The position numbers and the translations under genes were made by a program. DNA of 64,000 nt from an uncultured Bacteroidales bacterium (GTDB taxonomy: Bacteria; Bacteroidota; Bacteroidia; Bacteroidales; Muribaculaceae), in contig CACYQB010000003.1 in the NCBI GenBank assembly GCA_902776435.1, positions 1 through 64,000 of the forward strand, read 5' to 3'. This document shows, in pieces, positions 36,567-43,777 of the stretch. The number at the start of each line of letters is the position of its first letter. Position 1 is the stretch's first letter. Below the pieces are notes generated by a model. That model was not told where the DNA came from. It saw only the letters and a program-made list of their open reading frames with translations, and ran no database searches.

Positions 36567-37370
36567 ATGAACACGATTAAGAAACTGATGGCCCTGCTGC
36601 TGGCGATGCTGGCGGTGTCTTTACTCACTGCTTGCAACAAGGATGATGAGTCTGATCACAAGCAGAAATTCACCACTGCCATCAATAACCGGGCATGCAG
36701 GAATGGCGTGGTCGTCTTCTCGCAAGGCACTGCTGAGGTCGAAATCTCCTTTAATGCTCGCACGGCGATGCGCACCATCAAAATCACAAGCACTTATAAG
36801 GATATTGATGGGCAATCACGCACGCTCACCACGCCCGAGATAGAAATGCCCTCACCGTATGGCTCTCCCATTAATTTCTATTCTTTCTCTACGACCGATA
36901 ACCTGGGGGACGGAGTTAAAAACTTGCACGGGAGCCTCGACATTCAAACCGGCATCATGCTATACACCTTCCAACAAGATGATTACACCATGGTCTGCAC
37001 AACCCACCTGCTGTTCAACAATGTCATTACAAGCATCATCGACCCGATGGGTGCATCCATTAATACCAACATGTCATCCTATCTTTTCATGCTGGACAGC
37101 AATGCCAAGACTTGTATCATGCAGATAAGCAATTTTGTTCAGGGCGTCAATGGTGCTGTGCAGGCTGCCGTTGTCGAATACAATGGCCTGAAAGTGACGA
37201 TTACCGATCAAGGCTACCTCATCAAGGCCGACGAAGCCAAGGCCACTCAAGGCACCCACTACGACCTTACCGACGTGGATGTGACAATCGATAGGAACTG
37301 CTCACATTTTTCCGGTTCATTTAACACCAAAGTGAGCCGTCACGAGTTCAGTGGCAACCTCTTTCAGTAA
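36567..37370 (+). CDS. Lipoprotein of unknown function (beta-rich)
   Basis: This 267-residue protein has a lipobox (LLTAC, Cys23) and is followed by acidic residues, a common surface-export pattern in Bacteroidetes. The body alternates hydrophobic and polar residues (ITSTYKDIDGQSRTLTTPE, ISNFVQGVNGAVQAAVVEYN), suggesting a beta-sandwich or lipocalin-like fold. No family is recognised. It is 42 bp after the SUMF1-like gene and 18 bp before the small barrel. Confidence 0.72.
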   Translation: MNTIKKLMALLLAMLAVSLLTACNKDDESDHKQKFTTAINNRACRNGVVVFSQGTAEVEISFNARTAMRTIKITSTYKDIDGQSRTLTTPEIEMPSPYGSPINFYSFSTTDNLGDGVKNLHGSLDIQTGIMLYTFQQDDYTMVCTTHLLFNNVITSIIDPMGASINTNMSSYLFMLDSNAKTCIMQISNFVQGVNGAVQAAVVEYNGLKVTITDQGYLIKADEAKATQGTHYDLTDVDVTIDRNCSHFSGSFNTKVSRHEFSGNLFQ

Positions 37371-37388
37371 AATCATATATTGAAAATC

Positions 37389-38003
37389 ATGAAGAAGACA
37401 ATGATTGCACTCGTGTGCATGCTGATGGCCGCTGGAACGGCCATGGCGCAGAAGACATTCACTTTTGGCCCCAAAGTCGGCGTGGACTATACCCACCGGT
37501 GGGGCAAGAACATCAACGACGAGAGCGCTTTGAACTTTCAAGCTGGTGTGTTCATGGAGTATCGCTTCAATAGTAAATTTGCTATCGCTCCCGAGGTGGT
37601 GTTCGCTACTCATGCCCGCCCCAAGCGTGAATGGAAAGATTGGTGGCTGAGCGAGGAACCGACACGTGATATAACCTCGACTTATCAGACCAATTACATC
37701 AACATTCCTGTCATGTTCAAATATTATGTGACCAAATCGTTGAGCATTGACCTGGGACCGCAACTGGGTTTAAAGGTCTATGATAAATGCACCGATAAGT
37801 GGGAAGATAGCAACGGCCATTGGGATGAAAAGTACAACATGAGCCACCGAAGCGTTGATTTCGGCCTCGGACTTGGTGCAACCTACAATTTCAGTGAAAA
37901 AGTCTTTGTACAACTCCGCTACACCCTAGGCTTATTGCCGCTATATGAAGACAGTAACGCCAGGAACGGCAACGCCCAACTCTCCATCGGTTACCGCTTC
38001 TAA
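37389..38003 (+). CDS. Small outer-membrane beta-barrel protein (PorT/OmpA-barrel type)
   Basis: This 204-residue protein has a cleavable signal peptide (ending AMAQ), then strands typical of an eight-stranded barrel (FGPKVGVDYTHRW, FQAGVFMEYRFNSKFAIAPEVVF, SLSIDLGPQLGLKVYD, VDFGLGLGATYNFSEKVFVQLRYTLGL), ending in YRF, the usual C-terminal aromatic signal. The ATG at 37389 is preferred over an in-frame TTG three codons earlier. It matches the outer-membrane beta-barrel domain family PF13568. Function is unknown; it lies between two lipoprotein genes. Confidence 0.85.
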   Translation: MKKTMIALVCMLMAAGTAMAQKTFTFGPKVGVDYTHRWGKNINDESALNFQAGVFMEYRFNSKFAIAPEVVFATHARPKREWKDWWLSEEPTRDITSTYQTNYINIPVMFKYYVTKSLSIDLGPQLGLKVYDKCTDKWEDSNGHWDEKYNMSHRSVDFGLGLGATYNFSEKVFVQLRYTLGLLPLYEDSNARNGNAQLSIGYRF

Positions 38004-38114
38004 TCATATCAGCCGGGTTTTGAGATGAGATAAACACCCTTTTGGGTATTGCTGTCAAGATGAAGAACCTGTATTTTGCAACGAATTAATCACATAAATA
38101 AAAGAGAAAGAATC

Positions 38115-39362
38115 ATGGAAATGACAAAGAAACTGATGACCCTGGTGCTGGTGATGCTGGCACTGACGGCCTGTAAAGATGACGGTGAGGTTGTTTATAT
38201 GCTCCCCGAGAAAAAGCCTATCCAGTTGAGCGCTGAACAAAAGCAAATGCGCGACAACAACAATGAGTTTGCCTGGCGGCTGTTCCAGACCATGCAGGAG
38301 CAGAAAGGCGACACCAGCACTGTGGTGTCACCCATCAGTGTGACCTATATGCTGGGGATGCTTAACGCCGGTGCAACAGGAACAACACGTGACGAAATCA
38401 CGGCAACGCTGGGATTCGGCTCAGACCCGACGGCGGTGAACGAATACTGCAAGAAAATGATCGAGGAGGCACCTAACGTCGATCCGGCCGCGACCGTGAA
38501 AATCGCCAACTGCATCAACGTCAATTCTGCTATGGGATTAAGTCTGCTCAAACAGTATGTCAACGACATGACGAACTATTATAGCGCTCAAGTCGAGGCT
38601 CTGGACTTCACCAAGAGCAGTACCTTGGAGAAAATCAATAAGTGGTGCTCAAAGAATACAGACGGGATGATTCCCAGTATCCTAGACGAGTTGAATCCCG
38701 ATGCTGCCATGTGTCTGTTGAACGCCATCTATTTCAATGCTGACTGGACCGAGAAATTTGACGTGAACGACACCCGTAACTCGAGTTTTACCTTGCCTGA
38801 CGGATCTATCGTGACGCGTGAACTCATGCATCGCAAGGCCATCGCACAAGGCTGCGAGAGCGAGTTGTGCTCCATGCTGCGCATACCCTTTGGCAGCGGC
38901 GGCTATAGCATGTATGTCATGCTGCCTGCCGAGGGGAAGACCACGGGCGACCTCATCCGCGAGATGAGCCAGCAGGAATTGACCGAACATCTGGACGCCA
39001 TCGACATGACACCCCAAGAGGTGGATATCCTCATGCCTCGATTTGAAATCATGAGCGACATCGACCTGATTGATGTCCTCAAGCCCATGGGCATCAAATC
39101 GGCGTTCACCACCAGCGCCAACTTCTCAAATATGTCTGACATGGGACTGTATGTATCAATGATGAAACAGAAGGCCAAGATCGAGGTCAACGAGGACGGA
39201 GCCAAAGCATCGGCAGTGACCGTTTCTGTAATAGGTCCTACATCCCCTGGACCACAGCACTATGAAAAAGCCGAGTTCCATGCCAACCGCCCCTTCCTGT
39301 ATTTCATACTCGAGGAGAGCACCCGCAGCATCTTCTTCATCGGCACCTTTTGTGGCAACTAA
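38115..39362 (+). CDS. Lipoprotein serpin (serine/cysteine protease inhibitor)
   Basis: This 415-residue serpin is anchored through a lipobox (LTAC) after a short signal. Core motifs are NNEFAWRLFQTM, SPISVTYMLGMLNAGATGTT, NCINVNSAMGL, LLNAIYFNADWTEKFD and, at the end, RPFLYFILEESTRSIFFIG. The hinge reads VNEDGAKASAVT, with small residues at P14, P12, P11 and P10, consistent with an inhibitory serpin. Counting 17 residues from the hinge Glu places P2-P1-P1' at Pro-Thr-Ser; a small P1 suggests elastase-like targets (inference). The ATG at 38115 (MEMTKKL) is chosen over an upstream TTG. It is the last gene of the locus, followed by a terminator. Confidence 0.92.
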   Translation: MEMTKKLMTLVLVMLALTACKDDGEVVYMLPEKKPIQLSAEQKQMRDNNNEFAWRLFQTMQEQKGDTSTVVSPISVTYMLGMLNAGATGTTRDEITATLGFGSDPTAVNEYCKKMIEEAPNVDPAATVKIANCINVNSAMGLSLLKQYVNDMTNYYSAQVEALDFTKSSTLEKINKWCSKNTDGMIPSILDELNPDAAMCLLNAIYFNADWTEKFDVNDTRNSSFTLPDGSIVTRELMHRKAIAQGCESELCSMLRIPFGSGGYSMYVMLPAEGKTTGDLIREMSQQELTEHLDAIDMTPQEVDILMPRFEIMSDIDLIDVLKPMGIKSAFTTSANFSNMSDMGLYVSMMKQKAKIEVNEDGAKASAVTVSVIGPTSPGPQHYEKAEFHANRPFLYFILEESTRSIFFIGTFCGN

Positions 39363-39500
39363 CTGAATACGCCTGCCTTCTCAAAATTGGCCAGCCAGGG
39401 GCAGGTGGGCAATGAGTTTCTGCATTTCAGCTTTCGGGAAACCTTGGCTACCGTAAAGCATCATTTTTATTGCACTTTTCTTGGCTCAACGCTAGCCTTA

Positions 39501-39533
39501 TTAGTGGGAGGATCATTCTTCCCACTAATTTTT
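39501..39533 (+). terminator. Terminator of the serpin locus
   Basis: TTAGTGGGA (39501-39509) pairs perfectly with TCCCACTAA (39520-39528), loop 10, followed by TTTTT. Confidence 0.85.
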
Positions 39534-39676
39534 GGATTGTCAAACGGGTTTGCTGAAAATCAACATATTAGAAAAACTCTCTTCAAAAACCATGATTTGC
39601 TTCCTTACAACAAGGCCATGAACACAATAAAAAAGAAAAATATTGGTTTTTTTAGGCCATTGTGAATAAAAAGCAG

Positions 39677-39684
39677 TACCTTTG
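39677..39684 (+). promoter_or_regulatory. -7 box of the flavodiiron gene
   Basis: TACCTTTG matches TAnnTTTG, 46 bases before the ATG. The -33 region (TTTAGG) is degenerate. Confidence 0.55.
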
Positions 39685-39730
39685 CGGGATATTTGGAAAT
39701 CAACTTATTAACTGACTATACTATAGACAA

Positions 39731-40918
39731 ATGGCAAAAAAACTGACCGAGAGAGTGACTTGGGTTGGAAAGGTGGACTGGGAACTGAAGACGTTCCATG
39801 GCGACGAACTGTCCACACATCGCGGCTCGAGTTATAACTCCTATTTGATTCGTGACAAGAAAAACGTATTGATTGACACATCGTGGCTGCCTTATAGCCG
39901 TGAGTTTGTAGCGAACCTCAAACGCGAGATTGACCTCGACAAGATTGACTATATCGTGATGTGTCACAACGAGATAGACCATAGCGGCGCTCTCGTTGAC
40001 TTGATGCGCGAAATCCCCAATACACCCATTTATTGTACTGCTAAGGGTGAGGCCATCATCCGTGGTCACTACCACCAGGATTGGAATTTTGTTAATGTCA
40101 AGACCGGTGACAAACTGGAATTGGGTGACATTACGCTGACTTTCATCGAAGCCACGATGCTCCACTGGCCCGACACGATGTTCTGCTACTTGAGCGGTGA
40201 GGAAATCCTGTTCAGCAACGACGGTTTCGGCCAGCATTATGCTACCGAGTCCCTCTATGACGATCAGGTATGTATGGCCGAGGTACTGCAAGAGGCCGAG
40301 AAATACTATGCCAACATCATCGCTCCCTTCAGCCCGCTTTGCAACCGCAAGGTGAAAGAGGTCGTTGGGATGAACCTGCCCCTGAAGATGATCTGCCCGA
40401 GCCACGGCATCATCTGGCGCAACAATCCCGGCTTAATTATCGAGAAATACCTCCAGTGGAGTGACGCCTACCAGGAGGACCAGGTCACCATCGTCTATGA
40501 CACGATGTGGCAGAGCACCCGCCTGATGGCACAAGCCATTGCTGACGGCATCCGTGAGCAGTCTCCCACAACGACCGTGAAGATTTACAATGCAGCCCAG
40601 AACGATAAGAACGACATCCTCACCGAGGTGTTCCACTCACGTGCTGTGCTCGTGGGATCTCCCACTATCAACAACGGCTACAGCTATGCCATTGCCGGTA
40701 TCCTCGAGATGCTCAAGGGCATGAAGTTGAAGAAGAAAAAAGGTGCCGCTTTCGGCAGCTTCGGCTGGAGCGGTGAGGCCGCCAAACTGATTACCGAGCA
40801 CCTGAAGGCCGCTGGCATCGAACCCGTGAACGACGGCATTCGCGCCCAGTGGGTACCCAATCAGGACGCCCTGGAGCAGAGCCGACAATTTGGCCGCGAC
40901 TTCGCCAAACAACTGTGA
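39731..40918 (+). CDS. fprA: A-type flavoprotein (flavodiiron protein)
   Basis: This 395-residue cytoplasmic enzyme reduces O2 to water or NO to N2O in anaerobes. The N-terminal metallo-beta-lactamase-like domain has the di-iron ligand motif HNEIDHSG (H79, E81, D83, H84). The C-terminal flavodoxin domain (about 255-395) begins TIVYDTMWQSTRLMAQAIADGI with the FMN loop. There is no rubredoxin or NADH-reductase extension, so it needs external electron donors. It lies 64 bp before the Nfn-like pair, a plausible link to reduced ferredoxin or pyridine nucleotide supply. Confidence 0.93.
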   Translation: MAKKLTERVTWVGKVDWELKTFHGDELSTHRGSSYNSYLIRDKKNVLIDTSWLPYSREFVANLKREIDLDKIDYIVMCHNEIDHSGALVDLMREIPNTPIYCTAKGEAIIRGHYHQDWNFVNVKTGDKLELGDITLTFIEATMLHWPDTMFCYLSGEEILFSNDGFGQHYATESLYDDQVCMAEVLQEAEKYYANIIAPFSPLCNRKVKEVVGMNLPLKMICPSHGIIWRNNPGLIIEKYLQWSDAYQEDQVTIVYDTMWQSTRLMAQAIADGIREQSPTTTVKIYNAAQNDKNDILTEVFHSRAVLVGSPTINNGYSYAIAGILEMLKGMKLKKKKGAAFGSFGWSGEAAKLITEHLKAAGIEPVNDGIRAQWVPNQDALEQSRQFGRDFAKQL

Positions 40919-40958
40919 TTTGGTCAAACAACTTGAACAACAATAAACAACATATACA

Positions 40959-40980
40959 ACTAATAACTAATAACTAAAGC
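40959..40980 (+). repeat. Pre-start heptamer array before the NfnA-like gene
   Basis: ACTAATA, ACTAATA, ACTAAAG and C, ending 2 bases before the ATG. Confidence 0.7.
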
Positions 40981-40982
40981 AA

Positions 40983-41765
40983 ATGAACAAAGTCGTTAGT
41001 AAAGAGCAGTTTTCTGCTAACGTGACGAAGCTTGTCGTTGAGGCTCCCCTCATCGCCAAGTCACGCCGTGCGGGCCACTTCGTGATTGTCCGCGCCGGCG
41101 AAAAAGGCGAACGCATTCCCCTGACGATCGCCGACAGTGACCCCAAGGCTGGTACCATTACACTGGTGATTCAAAGCGTGGGTGACAGTACCCGCAAGAT
41201 TTGTGCCCTGGAGCCGGGTGAGTTCCTTAATGACGTGGTTGGTCCCCTGGGACAGGCTACACACATCGAGAAATACGGCACCGTGCTTTGTGCCGGTGGT
41301 GGTGTGGGTACCGCTCCCCTACTCCCCATTATCCGCGCCATGAAAGAGGCCGGTAACCGCGTGATCAGCGTTCTGGCAGGTCGTACAAAGGACCTTATTA
41401 TCCTTGAGGACGAGGTGCGTGCTTCAAGCGACGAGGTTATCATTATGACCGATGACGGCAGCTATGGCAACAAGGGTGTTGTCACCGTAGGCATGGAAGA
41501 GGTGCTCAAGCGCGAGAAGGTGGACTATTGCGTGACCATCGGTCCCGCCATCATGATGAAATTCTGTGCCCTGTTGACCAAGAAGTATGAGGTGCCTACC
41601 GAGGCTTCGCTCAACGCTATCATGGTTGACGGTACTGGCATGTGCGGCGCTTGCCGCGTGACCGTGGGCGGCAAGACGCGCTTCGTGTGTGTCGAGGGTC
41701 CCGAGTTCAATGCTCATGAGATTGATTTTGACGAGTTGATGATGCGCCTCAAGGGAGCTCAGTAA
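40983..41765 (+). CDS. NfnA-like FAD/NAD-binding ferredoxin oxidoreductase subunit
   Basis: This 260-residue protein is of the ferredoxin-NADP reductase fold (sulfide/dihydroorotate dehydrogenase-like FAD/NAD-binding protein). The FAD domain holds the RAGEKGERIPLTIAD segment, the NAD domain begins CAGGGVGTAPLLPIIRAMKEAG, and the C-terminus has a [2Fe-2S] cysteine cluster (DGTGMCGACRV and a later FVCVEGPEF). With the next gene it matches the NfnAB (NADH-dependent reduced ferredoxin:NADP+ oxidoreductase) or SudAB pair. It is flanked by a pre-start heptamer array and a composite post-stop element. Confidence 0.88.
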   Translation: MNKVVSKEQFSANVTKLVVEAPLIAKSRRAGHFVIVRAGEKGERIPLTIADSDPKAGTITLVIQSVGDSTRKICALEPGEFLNDVVGPLGQATHIEKYGTVLCAGGGVGTAPLLPIIRAMKEAGNRVISVLAGRTKDLIILEDEVRASSDEVIIMTDDGSYGNKGVVTVGMEEVLKREKVDYCVTIGPAIMMKFCALLTKKYEVPTEASLNAIMVDGTGMCGACRVTVGGKTRFVCVEGPEFNAHEIDFDELMMRLKGAQ

Positions 41766-41820
41766 TGCTCGCTTTGCTCGCAGTATAGAGTTTAAAGTAT
41801 AGAGTTTAGAGAGGCTCCGC
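41766..41820 (+). repeat. Composite post-stop element after the NfnA-like gene
   Basis: It starts at the base after the TAA stop. The header T-GCTCGC-TTT-GCTCGC-AG (41766-41783) is followed by four heptamers, TATAGAG, TTTAAAG, TATAGAG and TTTAGAG (41784-41811), then the tail AGGCTCCGC. An element of identical length and layout follows the LRR gene (49342-49397, minus). Confidence 0.85.
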
Positions 41821-41855
41821 CTTGATGCTAGCTAGGTTTTAGACGATAGCAATCG

Positions 41856-41890
41856 TACTTAAAACTTACAACTTACAACTTACAACTTTA
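41856..41890 (+). repeat. Pre-start heptamer array before the NfnB/GltA-like gene
   Basis: TACTTAA, three identical AACTTAC units and AACTTTA, ending 16 bases before the ATG. The leading TACTTAA unit is shared with the array before rlmI. Confidence 0.85.
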
Positions 41891-41906
41891 AAAAGAAAAT
41901 ATAACA

Positions 41907-43367
41907 ATGGAACAGAATAATATCGATCCGCGTAATGAACAGTGGCGTGTAGATTTGCGCAACGCCAAGACTCCCAAGGAGCGTACCGCCATCCCCCGTG
42001 TGGAGATGCCACAACTCGACCCGAAATACCGTATCACCTGCAACGAGGAGGTGAACCAGGGCATCAGTGCTGAACAGGCTGTGGTTGAAGCCAGCCGTTG
42101 TCTGGACTGCGCCAACCCGCAGTGTGTAACCGGTTGCCCCGTAAACATCAATATCCCCAAGTTTATCAAGAACATCGAGCGTGGTGAGTTCGGTGAGGCT
42201 GCCGCAACCCTCAAGGAGACCAGCTCACTGCCCGCCGTGTGTGGCCGTGTTTGCCCTCAGGAGAAGCAGTGCGAGTCGCGTTGCATCCACACCAAGATGA
42301 AACACCCCGCAGTCGCTATCGGCTATCTGGAGCGCTTTGCCGCCGACTGGCAGCGTGACAATCTGCCTCAGGAGGTGCCCGCTATGGCTCCCGCCAACGG
42401 TATCAAGGTTGCCGTCATCGGCAGTGGTCCCTCGGGACTGTCGTTTGCCGGTGATATGGCCAAGAAGGGCTTCAGCGTAACTGTATTCGAGGCGCTGCAC
42501 GAGATCGGTGGTGTGTTGAAATATGGTATCCCCGAGTTCCGTCTGCCCAACCACATTGTGGACTATGAAATTGAAGGCCTCAGGAAGATGGGCGTTGAGT
42601 TCGTCAAGGACTGCCTCGTAGGCAAGACCATCAGCTATGAAGACCTGCACGAAATGGGTTTCAAGGGCGTGTTTGTCGGCTCCGGTGCCGGTTTCCCCCG
42701 CTTTATGAATATCCCCGGTGAGAACCTCAACGGTATCATGTCGAGCAACGAGTACCTGACCCGTATCAACCTGATGGAAGCAGGCCGTGGCGGCGACACC
42801 CCCGTGCTGCGTGGCAAGACCATCGCCGTCATCGGTGGCGGTAACACCGCAATGGACTCGACCCGTACCGCCTTGCGCATGGGCACCGAGCGCGTCATCC
42901 TTATCTATCGCCGCAGCGAGGAGGAGATGCCTGCCCGTCGTGAGGAAGTGGGCCATGCCAAGGAAGAGGGCGTTGAATTCAAGACCCTGCACAACCCCAT
43001 CGAGTACATCGGTGACGACAAGGGCCGCGTAGTGGCTATGCGCGTCCAGAAGATGGAACTGGGTGAGCCCGACGCTTCAGGTCGTCGCAGCCCCGTGCCC
43101 ATCGAGGGTGCTATCGAAGAAATCCCCGTTGACCTGGTTATCGTGGCAGTGGGTGTTTCACCCAACCAGCTCGTGCCCCGTTCAATTCCCGGTCTGGACA
43201 TCAGCAAGCGCAACACCATCGTGGTGAACGAGGAAACCATGCAGTCGTCGGTGGGCGACCTCTATGCCGGTGGTGACATCGTGCGTGGCGGTGCTACCGT
43301 GATCCTCGCCATGGGTGACGGCCGTCGTGCCGCCCTCAACATGGCCAAGGAACTCCTGGGAGAGTAA
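41907..43367 (+). CDS. gltA: NfnB-like / NADPH-dependent glutamate synthase small-subunit family oxidoreductase
   Basis: This 486-residue flavoprotein is of the GltD-like family. Iron-sulfur cysteines lie near the N-terminus (SRCLDCANPQCVTGCPV, then CGRVCPQEKQCESRC). The FAD-binding motif is VIGSGPSGLSFAGDM, the NAD(P)-binding motif VIGGGNTAMDSTRTA, and the C-terminal FAD motif GDLYAGGDIVRGGATVI. Next to an NfnA-like subunit, it most likely forms a bifurcating transhydrogenase that couples NADH and reduced ferredoxin to NADP+; glutamate synthase activity is the older annotation. The 141-bp gap to the previous gene is filled by the two repeat types described above. Confidence 0.9.
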   Translation: MEQNNIDPRNEQWRVDLRNAKTPKERTAIPRVEMPQLDPKYRITCNEEVNQGISAEQAVVEASRCLDCANPQCVTGCPVNINIPKFIKNIERGEFGEAAATLKETSSLPAVCGRVCPQEKQCESRCIHTKMKHPAVAIGYLERFAADWQRDNLPQEVPAMAPANGIKVAVIGSGPSGLSFAGDMAKKGFSVTVFEALHEIGGVLKYGIPEFRLPNHIVDYEIEGLRKMGVEFVKDCLVGKTISYEDLHEMGFKGVFVGSGAGFPRFMNIPGENLNGIMSSNEYLTRINLMEAGRGGDTPVLRGKTIAVIGGGNTAMDSTRTALRMGTERVILIYRRSEEEMPARREEVGHAKEEGVEFKTLHNPIEYIGDDKGRVVAMRVQKMELGEPDASGRRSPVPIEGAIEEIPVDLVIVAVGVSPNQLVPRSIPGLDISKRNTIVVNEETMQSSVGDLYAGGDIVRGGATVILAMGDGRRAALNMAKELLGE

Positions 43368-43395
43368 TCTCTTAGTTTTTATACTACAGCATCTA

Positions 43396-43431
43396 TGGGA
43401 ATCAGTCTGCAAGGGCTGTTTCCCATTTTTT
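43396..43431 (+). terminator. Terminator after the NfnB/GltA-like gene
   Basis: TGGGAA (43396-43401) pairs with TTCCCA (43420-43425), extended inside by CAG/CTG, and is followed by TTTTTTC. Confidence 0.75.
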
Positions 43432-43551
43432 CATTTCGGGATAAGCGATGTAAGCCCTACGATGAAAGTCGAGCGAAGGATTAGGATGATAGGCATGGGG
43501 TGGTAACTGACGAATTGTCATAGTTGGATTCTTAAGTACTGACTTTTCCAT
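43402..43551 (-). CDS. Putative small protein (49 residues), minus strand
   Basis: A minus-strand frame opens with ATG at 43551 and ends with TGA at 43402. It encodes 49 residues beginning MEKSVLKNPT, with a Pro/His/Tyr/Arg-rich middle (RQLPPHAYHPNP, FHRRAYIAYPEM) and ending KKWETALAD. The amphiphilic, aromatic-rich composition is unlike the noise translations elsewhere in AT-rich gaps. Its last codons overlap the plus-strand terminator of the Nfn-like operon. A second Met at residue 11 could be the start. No promoter box or family is recognised; it could be a real small protein or the remnant of a longer gene. Confidence 0.4.
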   Translation of the reverse strand: MEKSVLKNPTMTIRQLPPHAYHPNPSLDFHRRAYIAYPEMKKWETALAD

Positions 43552-43740
43552 AATAAAACTTGAATAATAAAACACTTATTTACTTAGTCATTTTCAAAGG
43601 GTTAGAATAAAACCACTACGGTTTTAGTCATCAACTTAATCATATCTGTCATTATAACTGGCAATACCTGTTCCAACCGATAAAGATTTGCGAAATTTTA
43701 TTAAAAAAGGTGGCCGAAAGCAATAATTTCAGTCAAGTTG

Positions 43741-43771
43741 TTTGTTCTACCCTTGAATTACACTATCTTTG
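43741..43771 (+). promoter_or_regulatory. Promoter of the glycosidase-like lipoprotein gene
   Basis: TTTG (43741-43744), a 19-base spacer and TATCTTTG (43764-43771) fit the Bacteroidetes consensus fully. The ATG follows 6 bases later (43778), so the transcript would be leaderless or nearly so. Confidence 0.75.
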
Positions 43772-43777
43772 CGGTGA

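Larger units (their letters stand above)
39363..39730. other. 368-bp gap between the serpin and flavodiiron genes
   Basis: It contains the serpin terminator (39501-39533), a short minus-strand frame of 27 codons (39381-39464, described under findings) and the promoter of the flavodiiron gene. A plus-strand frame of 92 codons crosses the terminator and has no protein-like features. Confidence 0.6.
43368..43777. other. 410-bp gap between the Nfn-like genes and the glycosidase-like gene
   Basis: It holds a terminator, a 49-codon minus-strand frame with protein-like composition (43402-43551), about 150 bases of AT-rich sequence and a strong promoter at the right end. Confidence 0.6.

Noticed and set aside
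39387-39665. 92-codon plus-strand frame after the serpin
   Set aside because: It runs through the perfect terminator hairpin at 39501-39533 and has no domain features.
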